A DNA stretch of 42,032 nt, taken from assembly GCA_001970855.1 (NCBI GenBank), contig LSSN01001425.1:1-42032 (forward strand), read 5' to 3'. Below are positions 1 through 9,304 of the stretch, in pieces; positions within the stretch are counted from its first letter, which is position 1; the number at the start of each line of letters is the position of its first letter. A program made the position numbers and the translations under genes. Below the pieces are notes generated by a model. That model was given only the letters and a program-made list of their open reading frames with translations, was not told the origin of the DNA and did not search any database. Source of the DNA: Smittium culicis. Taxonomy: Eukaryota > Kickxellomycota > Harpellomycetes > Harpellales > Legeriomycetaceae.

Positions 1-51
1 GTATGGAGCTGCTAGAGCGGCGGAGGGGGGTCGGTTGAAAAATCGTTTTTT
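1..51. other. GC-rich window edge, unassigned
   Basis: The first ~38 bases are GC-rich and purine-rich, unlike everything that follows. They lie outside the left inverted repeat of the DIRS-like element. I cannot assign them. Confidence 0.3.
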
Positions 52-121
52 TAATATTTTTTTAACTTTTTAAATATTTTTTATTAGTTTTTGTATACTT
101 TTAAATTATGTTTAATAAACT
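52..121 (+). repeat. Left inverted terminal repeat of DIRS-like element
   Basis: The reverse complement of this ~70-bp stretch aligns almost base for base with 4470-4540. The inner edge AATTATGTTTAATAAACT is exact, apart from one extra A in the partner's following run, and GTATAC and TTAAATATTTTTTATT blocks follow. Homology stops abruptly just inside 121 and just beyond ~4537 on the other side, as expected for terminal repeats bounding the decayed retroelement between them. Confidence 0.75.
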
Positions 122-549
122 AACCGAGTCCAAAAATAAAAAAATAATAATAACTTAAAGCTCCAATAGGTATTATACTTGATAGTTGAGAAATAATAAG
201 TGTTACTTTCTTATTGAATAAAGCTAAACCGAAAATTGAAAAACCAATAAAATCAAAGCAAATAAAATGAACTAGTAAAAATTTTTATCTTATAAAATGT
301 AAAGTACACGCTAGTGTTAACCTTATCATCTTTTCTTTCGCAAAGGTACTCTACCAGCATAAATATTTTCAACTTTAAAAGTTTATGCTATAGAATATTA
401 AAAATATTTAATTCTTTCAAAAATATTAAACGATGTAACAAGTAACTATAACCCAAGCTCCAGCTTGCCATTACCAAGTCAGGTTATTTTCAGAACTGTT
501 ACAGCATCACCTACGTCAAAGGAAGAGCAACCAAAAACCAGAGGGTCAG

Positions 550-1200
550 TACATTTCAACAAAAAATACCAATTACAGACTTGAATGTTTATCCGAAGCT
601 CACCGAAGCGCTTCCATCAATTGAATAGGAATTCAACCAAACACCTTTTACTGAAGAAAAACGCAAGATTTCAATACACTCTTGCTCCAAAACTAGTTCA
701 ATGAACTATAATCCGCCACCACTGAACGAAACAGCGTCGAGCGCAGTGAAGAAAACTGATTTACTTGCTTTGGAACACAATTATTCATAGTACTATCAAC
801 TCTGTCAATTGAGTACTATGCTCACCCCCGAATCAAAGAAAACTTTGGTAAGGACGCCTCCAAAGATCCAGAAATTCTTTTCACATGCACAATGAGAGTT
901 CAGTTATCTGAAATTACAGCCACTGTAATCCAAGCAAGGTTAGAAAACCTTAAGAAATAAGAAATTTCTGGGAATCCTAATCAGCTCGTTATATTTGATG
1001 TCAAACTTCCGATGTATCAAGAGTCATTGGACATCCTGGTTTAATTTAAACCTGCAGCAAAACGACAATGAATCCAGCCCTTTCGCAGGTGCCAGCAGAT
1101 TACGATCCCTAAGGGTGCAAACAGACGACAAAAAAATTTATAGTACCGAGCACCAAACGCCGATCACCATAGCTTCAATCACCCATCAAGCCAATTAGAA
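550..1200 (+). pseudogene. DIRS gag-like ORF1 remnant
   Basis: Two frames give sequence resembling ORF1 of fungal DIRS-like elements. Around 703-780 it reads NPPPLNETASSAVKKTD. Around 810-955 it reads EYYAHPRIKENFGKDASKD followed by a stretch containing MRVQLSEITATVIQARLENL. The family resemblance (proline run, 'TASSA.KK.D', 'ILF..TMR', 'TQARLENL') is from general knowledge of these ORF1 proteins. Frameshifts separate the blocks and stops interrupt the frame, so no product is expected. Confidence 0.5.
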
Positions 1201-1469
1201 GGCATACGACCGTCAATCAAATTTCCACGATATATTTAGAGGCCGCCGTAAGAGATTATAACAGATTCATATAAAGGCAGCCCTTTGGTGAGCCGCTTAG
1301 CTATGTTCAGATCGGCATAGTACAAAATAACGAATAGTCGAATGGGTTCGGGACATATGGTGAGGGGATTCAGAATCTCCTTCAAAATAACAATCTTAGA
1401 ATCACTTCGGCCTCCGTCAGCGCAAAAAGAGAGCTGAGCCTGGAGGTCAGTGAGGTTTTGACAAAAAAA

Positions 1470-2150
1470 GTATTCAGACTGATATCCAAGAGAGCAATCA
1501 AGAAGATACAGCAGAGGATCCTAGGGTTTTAAAGTCAGCAATTCACGATACCTAAGAATATTGGAGGCCTCTGACCCGTCCTCGACTTCCTGAAGCTAAA
1601 TCTCAACATGCAAGAAAAAAAATTTAAGATTGATCGCTGAATTCCATCTGTAGAGTGGTCCGTCGGAAGGATTTCCTGAAGTCACTAGACCTCCAGTATG
1701 CTTTCATGCACATCTTGATATACAAGATGTGCAGAAAGTACCTCCGATATGATTGAAGCCGTCGATACTCCCAGTCCCGCGTCCTCAATTAGAGCTTTCT
1801 CTGAGTCTGTTAGTCTTCGCGAAGATCCTCCTCCTAGCTCTATAATTGGCCAAAAATAAAGGAATTCTAGCCTCGGCACATCTTGATGACCTGGCTATTA
1901 TGAGGGAATACAAGTATGTGTGCCAAAAGAACACGATCTTAATCTATTTCAAGCTCTCTGAGCTTGGGTTTAAGGTATATTCGGAGAATCCGTCGACTAA
2001 GCTATCTCATTCGATCGTTCACCGCGTAATGGTGATCAATACCAGGGAAATGTACCTCAAGGTTCCTTCCACCATGATCTGGATCTCCGACGCGAGGCCA
2101 GCAGATTGATTAACGTCGTTCATACGAAATTGAAATTCATGGCGAGCTTC
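1470..2150 (+). pseudogene. DIRS-type reverse transcriptase remnant
   Basis: The palm of a reverse transcriptase is visible across frames. GGL.PVLDFLKLNLNMQ lies near 1561-1612. LDLQYAFMHILIYKMCRKYL lies near 1683-1745, with the expected catalytic D replaced in the 'DAF' motif (YAF). The HLDDLAIM catalytic box lies near 1878-1902, followed by LGFKVYSENPSTKLS and the 'INTREMYLKVP' block near 2035-2070. This spacing is the DIRS/Ngaro pattern. At least three in-frame stops and two frameshifts disable it. Confidence 0.75.
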
Positions 2151-2209
2151 ATTTGCAAGGCTAAGCCGATTTCTTCCACCCTGCTTAGATTGATAATAAT
2201 GCTGCTCTG

Positions 2210-2830
2210 ACTATTAGAGTACAAACATTGGGCTCTGTTTATATCGAACTCATTAACATCGATAGTATCACTGAAGAAACGGAAAATACGGAATCGGTCC
2301 TTCTGGAAGAGCCAACTTTCGTCTTGTAATGGTCATTCGACTTTTCTTCAGACTCCTAATATGGGTATTACTACCAAAGCCAGAGACTTGGCTTAAATAA
2401 TAGTTATTCAACCGCTCTTAATCTGAAATATAATGCCCCAGATTGGTGAAACTGCGTATTGACTGATAGTAACTGTAGAAAGATTTGAAAACAATGAACC
2501 TCAAAGGTGTGGTCGAAAATTTGAAGTATCTACTATGAAAACACAACTAAACTCTTCTATGTAAAGAAATTTGGAGAAAAGCTCCCCCGGAACTGATGAA
2601 TTTATCAGAAAAGATATTATCTCACTGCATCAAGACCAAAATCCGTGCGAAAGTGACCATAAGGTCCATCTCTATAAACCCAGCGGACGTCCCCAGCAGT
2701 CTGACAGCGGAAACCGAATGGTCTCTATCGCCCGAGAAATTCTAAGTACTGAACTCGAATTATGGATCCCAAAAGTGAACAAGATTCGACTATCCGTACT
2801 GCTGTCCACCCTGGAATCTGATAGCCCTGG
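2210..2830 (+). pseudogene. RNase H remnant of the DIRS-like element
   Basis: Downstream of the reverse transcriptase, the pattern YYENTTKLFYVKKFGEKLP appears near 2528-2588, matching the 'TDNTTT..YV.KFGG' block of DIRS RNase H with the aspartate replaced. It is followed near 2668-2760 by NPADVPSSLTAETEWSLSP, the 'NPAD.PSR.TA..EWS' end of the domain. Stops and frame changes interrupt both. These two blocks in this order are diagnostic for the polyprotein and argue against an LTR Ty3 or Ty1 element. Confidence 0.7.
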
Positions 2831-3277
2831 TAGCTCAGAAAATATGCTGCAAACGAGTCACAATGAATCTAGTGACACCAATGTGGAAATTCGCGATCTG
2901 GTTACCTGACCTGATGGCACTATCAATATCACAGCCACTCCTTCTTGAAGCAACAACTGTAGTACCGGATCAAAAAAGATTAAATTCGCCGCTCTCGGAA
3001 ATCAAGAACTGGAGTTTGATGACATCGAAAATCAGCGGAGTTTCCTCAAAACGCAATTTCTCGGAAATAAAGCTATTGAATTTATTGTTTGCAACGAACG
3101 ACGTATCTTTAGTATATCCAGGTACAGTTCTATCCAGCAGCGCTTTATAGACTGGCGGATTTCAAACGAGATAACCATTTCCATTTCCGCGCCTCAAAAA
3201 ATCAACTATCTGACGGAAATATACAATGTAGACAAGCTGAAACTAGGCTCAAAAAAATCCTACAAATCGGCTCTCCT

Positions 3278-4010
3278 TCAACTTTCAAATTTTCCAGCTG
3301 TTCTAACCGCACATCTAATGTTTTCTGAGTTTATCAAGGCATTGGGTAATACTTTCATTAAATCGTTCATCATGACTGCGATGGATATTTCACCAGTTAT
3401 AGAATCGCTTCGAGAATGGGCCCAAAACTCTTCCCTCACTGTTAAGCAAATCACAGCCAAACTTTGCTGGATGCTATCAGTATCAGGTTTCTTCCACGCC
3501 AGAAACATTCACATGATTGAAGAACAGCGTAGACACATTGAAAAATGGTTGCTAAACTTAGTATTGTATCCCCTAAAGAAAAAAGAGGTGACCGCCCAGT
3601 TTAAAGCCATGATAGATCAACCCCCAAGCGGATGTAATACTATGCTCAGTAAATGCGTAAATGCACAAAAAGGAAAAGGTGAAATTCAATCCCTGCCCAA
3701 TCCCACACATTAAAAATAACAATTGGGTAGTTCATAGGCTTAATAGGTAAGTCAAAGATACCTCCAAGAATTATCTGTGGATAGTATTACAAGATACATT
3801 CGTTCGTTATCTGATTTAATACGCAGTGACCCTGAAGCACCAATTCCAAAGTGGAGATTAATCGGTGATAACTTATCCGCAAACACCGGTATATCTGCTT
3901 TTGATATATTTCACTCTGAATTTTTGTCAAACTATACAATTGTTAGTACATATTATCGAATCAAAAGAAATATTTCGAATAGCTTGACTAAGTAGATTAT
4001 AAGTTTGGAG
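3278..4010 (+). pseudogene. Tyrosine recombinase remnant of the DIRS-like element
   Basis: The first half (about 3318-3560) reads DISPVIESLREW then SSLTVKQITAKLCWMLSVSG then FFHARNIHMIE, the arm and start of the catalytic domain of a DIRS-type tyrosine recombinase. The second half (about 3777-3995) reads YIRSLSDLIRSDPEAPIPKW, then a 'LGA.L..N.G.SA.DI' region, and ends SNYTIVSTYYRIKRN, which holds the candidate nucleophilic tyrosine. A frameshift or deletion separates the halves near 3713-3777. This enzyme class would explain the inverted terminal repeats. Confidence 0.65.
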
Positions 4011-4469
4011 TAACTTAGTATGTATCATCTCTATTTTATAATGTAAATATTTACTCGAATTCTTTTGAGCGAATATTAATTTATTTTATAAGGGAATGGG
4101 TAAATATTAGGACCTGAACACTATAGCCAAATTACCTTAACTGAAAGGCGATAAGGAAAACACGATTTTATAATTTACATTATATATAATAAAAATTATT
4201 TTAGATTTCACTTTTTTTATTTTTTTTTTAATTTCGCGTCGTTTTTATCAAATCAGGTGGTAACACTTTATAAATCTCTTTTCCTCATATAATATGTATT
4301 AATCTTATCTCTAAAGAGCCCGATTAATACTAACAAAAAGTCCCAAAAAGTAGCCTAAACACATCTTTTTAAAAATTTTCACAGTAAAAAGGCTGAATAT
4401 AAGAGAAAATTTATTTTATTATAGTATATTTTTCAAAAGCAAGTTTAATTTTTTTTTTTTTTCACAGCG

Positions 4470-4540
4470 AGTTTATTAAACATAATTAAAAAAGTATACT
4501 AAAAACAAATAAAAAATATTTAAAAAATTAAAAAAATCTC
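4470..4540 (-). repeat. Right inverted terminal repeat of DIRS-like element
   Basis: Inverted partner of 52-121. It begins AGTTTATTAAACATAATTA at the inner edge and continues through an AGTATAC block to an AAAAAATATTTAAAA block. Only a few mismatches and one small indel separate it from the left copy. Confidence 0.75.
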
Positions 4541-5211
4541 CAAGAGAAAGTTTAATATTTGTCAAATTGTTAGATCAAAAAAATAATAGCTTGAAATGCT
4601 AACAAAAAAAAAAACCAACTCAGTAGTAATTTATGACATAGTATCCTAATTTTCATTTATAATGAATACTTGGAATATCTATTCTATATGTATTTTCTAT
4701 TTTAGAAAAAATTTTTATAGTTAAAAAGTTAGTACGTTATAATTAGTGCTATATACGCATTTCAAATCGTTCATATTTCAAATTTTTCAAAGTAAAAAGC
4801 GTATGATATAAATGATGTAAAATCCAATTATAACTTTAAATCATCAGTCTGAGTGTAAAATCGATCTACTTAATAGCACTTACTAGCGTTTTATTTTAGC
4901 CTATGAAGTTGGATTAATATTCTTAGCATTTTAATCGAGGAAATTTTCTTTTCATAATATTTTTTTTTGGCTTTTACTAGCTTTGTGAATTAAAGAAGTT
5001 ATCCAATTGTTTAAAAAAAAACAGTTTTTTTAGTGCTAATTTATTTAATAATTAACAGTTATTTGATTTACTTTTAATATTGGGGAGGGAATAAATGAAT
5101 CTAGTTATAAAGTTTCTATTTAAATACAAAAAATGAATTTTATCTGGCTGTTTTATGATTTATTTCGCGTTACTAATGATCTTATAATGTACAAAAATGA
5201 TCTATCGCTCC
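4541..5211. other. AT-rich intergenic DNA
   Basis: Between the DIRS-like element and the first MITE. I see only homopolymer-rich AT sequence, with no convincing exon, RNA gene or repeat. Confidence 0.5.
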
Positions 5212-5215
5212 TTAA

Positions 5216-5410
5216 CACTTTCCCGCGCGGTAGACTATTTTTGGGCTACCAAATATAGCCAACTGCGTTCAATGAAAATCGATTAATTGTGAGACCTTAA
5301 GAAATGTTGGTATATTTCAAAATAGCAGCAAATAATAAACTTTTTTAAAAATCAAAATCAATAGCAAATGATAAAATTAATTTTTTTAAAGATTGTATGA
5401 CGGGAAAGTT
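5216..5410 (-). repeat. piggyBac-like MITE, copy 1
   Basis: A 195-bp member of a seven-copy family with ends CCCTTTCCCG..., here in reverse orientation (CACTTTCCCGCGCGG at left, GACGGGAAAG at right). It is flanked on both sides by TTAA (5212-5215 and 5411-5414), the target duplication typical of piggyBac transposons. No coding capacity. Confidence 0.8.
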
Positions 5411-5427
5411 TTAATTTAAAGCCTTAA

Positions 5428-5616
5428 CTCTTTCCCATCCAGCGCTCTTTAGAATGATTAATTTAATGATTCGTTAACAATTAAAATTTAAATTAATTAC
5501 TCGATGTTAATTTACATTACGCCAATATTTCTTAAGGCCTCAGAATTTAAGTATTTTAATCGAGATCAGTTGGCTATATTTGGTTGGTAAAAAGTATCCT
5601 ACTGCCTATAAAATGG
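5428..5616 (+). repeat. piggyBac-like MITE, copy 2
   Basis: A 189-bp forward copy flanked by TTAA on both sides (5424-5427 and 5617-5620). It starts CTCTTTCCCATCC and has lost the GCGCGGG motif at its right end. Only 17 bp separate it from copy 1, which lies in the opposite orientation. Confidence 0.75.
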
Positions 5617-5781
5617 TTAATAAAAAGTAAATAATCCAATCAGTGCTTTTAATTTTTTTGCAATACCGAGACTTTAAATATCAAAAAAAATCAGCATTAT
5701 TTTTAATCTGAATCATAACTCTTATTCCAAAATCTTTATATATCATAAAAGATTTCGAAATATTCATAGATCTAGTAAATT

Positions 5782-6926
5782 ATGGAGCAAGCGAAAGGAA
5801 TATTCAATGTAAGTTCTTGTGTGTTACGGCGTGCATTAGGTAGCTCAAATCCAGCAGCAAATTCATTAAAGAAATCAGCCAGATCCATAGGGGTGTTGAT
5901 TTCAAATAAAACAGATGCAAAAATATCAAGTTCATTAGTGCAAAAACAATTCAAAAGATCCTATTTATTTGAAAAAAAGCGTTATTATGCAACCGGAAAA
6001 AGTTCAGTCGTTGACGAGGAGGTGCGTAAGTTCAGCGAAATATCGAGTAGTTGGTGGGACGCAGAAGGGCCATTCAAACCTCTGCATTCGATGAACCAGG
6101 CAAGGATAAATTACATTAGGCAAATGTATATGAATTTGAAATATGATTCAATTAAGGGCGCTGAAACGGGCAGACCATTGGAGGGTGCCAAAGTACTGGA
6201 TATTGGTTGCGGTGGTGGATTATCGAGTGAAGTAAGTACACATAATTTTTATAAATTTCACACTTTACTTTATCTTTTTGTTTATTTAATAGTCCCTATC
6301 GAGATTAGGGGGAGACGTTTTAGGTATCGATGCAAGCTACGAAAATATTGCAGTTGCTAAAATTCATTCAAAAGAAGACTTTGAGTTTGAAGAAGGGATC
6401 AGTAAATTAGAATATAAACAAGCAACAGCAGGTTTTTTTATCGCTTTTATTATATAATTTTATGCTTAATAACGACTAAATTAAAATTATTTTTTACTTG
6501 AATACAATAGAGGAATTGGCTAATAGCGGGCAAGAGTTCGATATAGTTGTTTCGTTGGAGGTGATTGAGCACGTTAGTGACTATGTAGAATTTACAAACT
6601 CGCTGACAAAGCTTGTTAAAAAGGGCGGTTTGCTGATTGTTAGCACAATCAATAGGACTCAACTTGGCCGACTATTGTGTATAACTATGCCGGAACATGT
6701 ATTAGGCGTAGTTCCAAAGGGAACACATACTTACGAAAAGTTTTTGAAGCCAAAAGAATTGATTTCAAAAATGGAGGAAAGCAGTAACGGGATGAAAGTT
6801 GTTGACAATAGCGGTATATGGTACAATCCACTAAACAATAGCTGGAAAGTAGTAGATCGAGATATTATGGGTGTAGTAAATTCAGGAGTCCAATCTAATT
6901 ATTTACTGGCAGCTGTAAAACTATAA
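5782..6926 (+). CDS. COQ3: Ubiquinone biosynthesis O-methyltransferase, mitochondrial (Coq3)
   Basis: Three exons, 5782-6231, 6293-6431 and 6511-6926, join in frame to 334 aa. The introns are 61 nt (GTAAGT...ATAG) and 79 nt (GTTTTT...ATAG). Coq3 carries out both O-methylations of the ubiquinone ring with S-adenosylmethionine, on the matrix side of the inner mitochondrial membrane. The first ~70 residues are basic and rich in S/A/R, as in a mitochondrial presequence. SWWDAEGPFKPLHSMN at ~90-105 is the Coq3 family signature. VLDIGCGGGLSSE at 138-150 is SAM motif I, GIDAS at ~161-165 is the acidic loop, and SLEVIEHV at ~211-218 is the post-II motif. The length fits fungal Coq3. The exon junctions are inferred: each restores the methyltransferase fold without gaps, and exon 2 alone has no start codon. 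The gene is convergent with PEX11 copy A, leaving ~155 bp between stops. Confidence 0.93.
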
Positions 6927-7013
6927 TTATATATATTGTTTTATTATTTTCAATAGTTTAATTCTTCGCTTTCTTTATTTTATTTATGAGTTTGTATACT
7001 CAAATAATTTAGA

Positions 7014-7033
7014 AATAATAATAATAATAATAA
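7014..7033. repeat. (AAT)n microsatellite
   Basis: About six to seven AAT units in the 155-bp gap between the convergent COQ3 and PEX11 genes. Confidence 0.8.
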
Positions 7034-7080
7034 CATTTATCAATAATGGCCTATAAAAAAATTAAAAATTTGTGATTTTT

Positions 7081-7966
7081 TTATGGTGAAATTTTGGAGA
7101 TGAGATCGTTAGCACCAAGAATGGAGGTAATCATACCAGCGGCACCTATGACGCCATTGTTGATATTTACAAGGCCTAAAATTCCGACAGGAATAATCAT
7201 ATCAACAGCATCGACAAGTAGTTGGTTATTAACAGCATTGATTTTAGCGTTGATGGTATCTTTTTCTTTTGCAATTAGCACGAGAGTGTCCTTGTCCATA
7301 TCTACAGTCTCGGCAATCGATTTGTTACTGTAAGCTGAGGATGTAGAGGCAATAGCAACCCTACGTAGATTTAATGCGTACTTGGAATATAATCCGTTCA
7401 AGAAGCTGAGAACTATAGAGGTGAGCCAACAGCGCATGGATACCTTGGAGAGTTGTTGAGGGTTCTTTAGCTTGATTAGCCCGGTGCTGTTGAGCCAGCC
7501 AGCCCCGTCACAAATAACGTACATGCCCATAAAAAGCTTGCTTACTGAGGATAAGAGCTTTGCCAACTCATCACTGGCAGGATTATTGATAGCAGCTAGT
7601 GCTAGTTTGAAACTATCGATGAACTTGCCGAGCCTCAAAACTATAATTTAGCCAGGATAGGAAAATAAATGTAGAGAGATAAATTTCATCTAGTATAAAT
7701 ATTTTTATTATTTAAAAAAATGAATTGGTACTTTTTCTGGTTTCTGTCATCGAGGCTTGTATTTTTGAAAGTGCAGCGATGAAAGTAGCGGTTGGTTTAA
7801 GGGCGGTTTGCTGGTTTAAGGTGTAAACAAGGAAGCGGGAAAAGTACTGTATGAAGCGATATGCCTTATCGCGGCCTGCAGTTGAGGCAGCATACTTGAC
7901 GTAAATGTTGGCGTACTTGCTCTCAAAGACGTCGGATAACAAATTAGTGCTCTTTTCGGAAACCAT
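7081..7966 (-). CDS. PEX11: Peroxisomal membrane protein Pex11, copy A
   Basis: Two exons on the minus strand, 7966-7732 and 7640-7081, joined across a 91-nt GTACCA...TATAG intron in phase 1, give 264 aa. Pex11 proteins sit in the peroxisomal membrane and drive its elongation and division. GRDKAYRFIQYFSRFLVYTL near residue 31 is the amphipathic-helix region known to bend membrane in the family. The splice junction restores ETRK-I-LRLGKFIDSF, the conserved 'TRK..RLGKF' block. Hydrophobic segments follow (VDMIIPVGILGLVNI and the segment before ISKISP near the C-terminus). Length is normal for fungal Pex11. A paralogue with identical exon lengths lies at 13782-14666, and the intron is more alike between the two than the exons are. 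The start at 7966 is the only ATG giving the conserved N-terminus. Confidence 0.9.
7641..7731 (-). other. Unusually conserved intron of PEX11 copy A
   Basis: 91 nt with donor GTACCA and acceptor TATAG. Its last ~65 nt match the intron of PEX11 copy B (14342-14431) with about two or three differences, including ~40 identical bases. The adjoining exon sequence differs at roughly one base in five. A CTAAAT possible branch site lies just 5' of the acceptor. This could hold an intronic RNA or splicing element, or reflect gene conversion; no known RNA class is recognised. Confidence 0.6.
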
Positions 7967-9019
7967 AATTTTAAATTACTATGTATTATAGAACGATGAA
8001 AAAGAAAATTTGAATGTATAATTTGGGATAAGTATTTAAAATATATTACTTTTTTTATTGAGGGAAAAGTAGATATTAGGATTAAAATTTGTTTTAATGT
8101 ATAAGATATGATAAGGGGCATTTACCAGGGGTGTATAAAGTTATTTGACTATCAGTTGTTTTTTCGTTATAAGAGTGTAATAAAAAACAATTGTTCTGCA
8201 ATGAAGAGTGGTTTATGATTAAAGTATTGCGGGAAAGAAGGTGAAATAATAGCGGAATACAAATATTTAAACGAAGTAGAAATAAACTTGAAACTTAAAA
8301 TTTAAGGAGAGATCACATTAAATTGTTATTTCCAGCGAGTATTTTTATTTTAATTTCTCCAGCGAATATTTTAATGTTATTCAAAAAAATTAATATAAAC
8401 CACAAATAAATATTAATATATTTTTGCATTAAGCTTTTTATGCATGTGATTTTTTCACTCGCAAGTTTCCGAGTAAAAAATAAATTTGATAATAATGCTA
8501 ATTTTTATTTTTTCTACTATATATCTATAGTTATTGTTTAATTTTATTTTACAGAGATCCAATACTCATGCCAAATATCTTTATTTCTTTATTTCTTTAA
8601 TTTTATCATTTTAGTATTTTTATTTCTTATAGCACATAAGTTGCACCTTTGATTTTAGTTTTTGAGCATTCATGAGTATTCAATCTTATGCCTGGTAAAT
8701 AAGCATAAATATATAGTAGATAAATCATTGGCTATAATATTAAATATGGCCAATCGAGATAATACCTTAAATCTTGATTCTAGTTACAAATATTATACGC
8801 TTTTTAGCATTAGCCTCGGAAACATTTCGCCATTTCCAGAGCCAACACCCGATAATTTAATTAATAGATGTAAATAGCTTTATCTATAGGAATTAAAATT
8901 AATTGGACATGCAAAATTTCATATCCAATAAAATTTTATTATAGAATATGAATTTACTAGTGTGTAATATGGTTGGCCGATTTGGGTAGTTCAATAATTG
9001 CCGACCATTCCCAAATGTG
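7967..9019. other. Intergenic DNA upstream of PEX11 copy A
   Basis: AT-rich, presumably holding the PEX11 promoter at its left end. A 71-codon open frame at 8662-8877 has no recognisable domain and a low-complexity composition, so I do not call it a gene. Otherwise I see nothing. Confidence 0.4.
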
Positions 9020-9304
9020 TTAATCAAAAAACATATGATTAGAATAATTCATTAACAAATTCAATTTTGTTGGAACGAGCTTAATTCCATGACTGCTTGT
9101 AACTTCAGTCATCCAGCCTACTTGAAGCAATGCCTGGGTGTATCTTTCGGCAGGTAGAATGATTCCATTTCCCATTGGGTACGCAGCCAGTAGACCGGCT
9201 GAGGAATTTATTTGTATTAGAATAATAGTTTTTTTATGATTTGCATCAACTTTACCATTTTTTTTAGCTTGCTTTACTGCGTAATTTAGTTTATTGTTAT
9301 CGTA
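9020..9304 (-). pseudogene. Coding-like fragment, unrecognised (94 codons)
   Basis: A minus-strand frame is open from a TGA just beyond 9304 down to TAA at 9020-9022. Unlike the surrounding DNA it is not AT-skewed and has balanced codons. Its translation looks like real protein: AGLLAAYPMGNGIILPAERY, then TQALLQVGWMTEV, then GIKLVPTKLNLLMN. There is no ATG near the 5' end, so it is either the last exon of a gene whose upstream exons I cannot find or a stranded gene fragment. An acceptor-like ACGCAG lies near 9279-9284. I do not recognise the family. Confidence 0.45.

Larger units (their letters stand above)
52..4540 (+). mobile_element. Degenerate DIRS-like (tyrosine recombinase) retrotransposon
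   Basis: A ~4.5-kb element bounded by inverted repeats (52-121 and 4470-4540). It carries, in order, gag-like, reverse transcriptase, RNase H and tyrosine recombinase remnants, all on the + strand and all broken by stops and frameshifts. Order and motifs fit the DIRS order of retroelements, which integrate with a tyrosine recombinase instead of a DDE integrase and have inverted rather than direct terminal repeats. The coding part (about 450-4000) is clearly richer in GC than the flanks, so it is either a fairly recent arrival or had a different codon preference. It is non-functional as read. Confidence 0.8.

Noticed and set aside
7641..7731. C/D-box snoRNA in the conserved PEX11 intron
   Set aside because: An AGATGA sequence approximates a C box, but there is no CTGA D box at the expected place in either intron.
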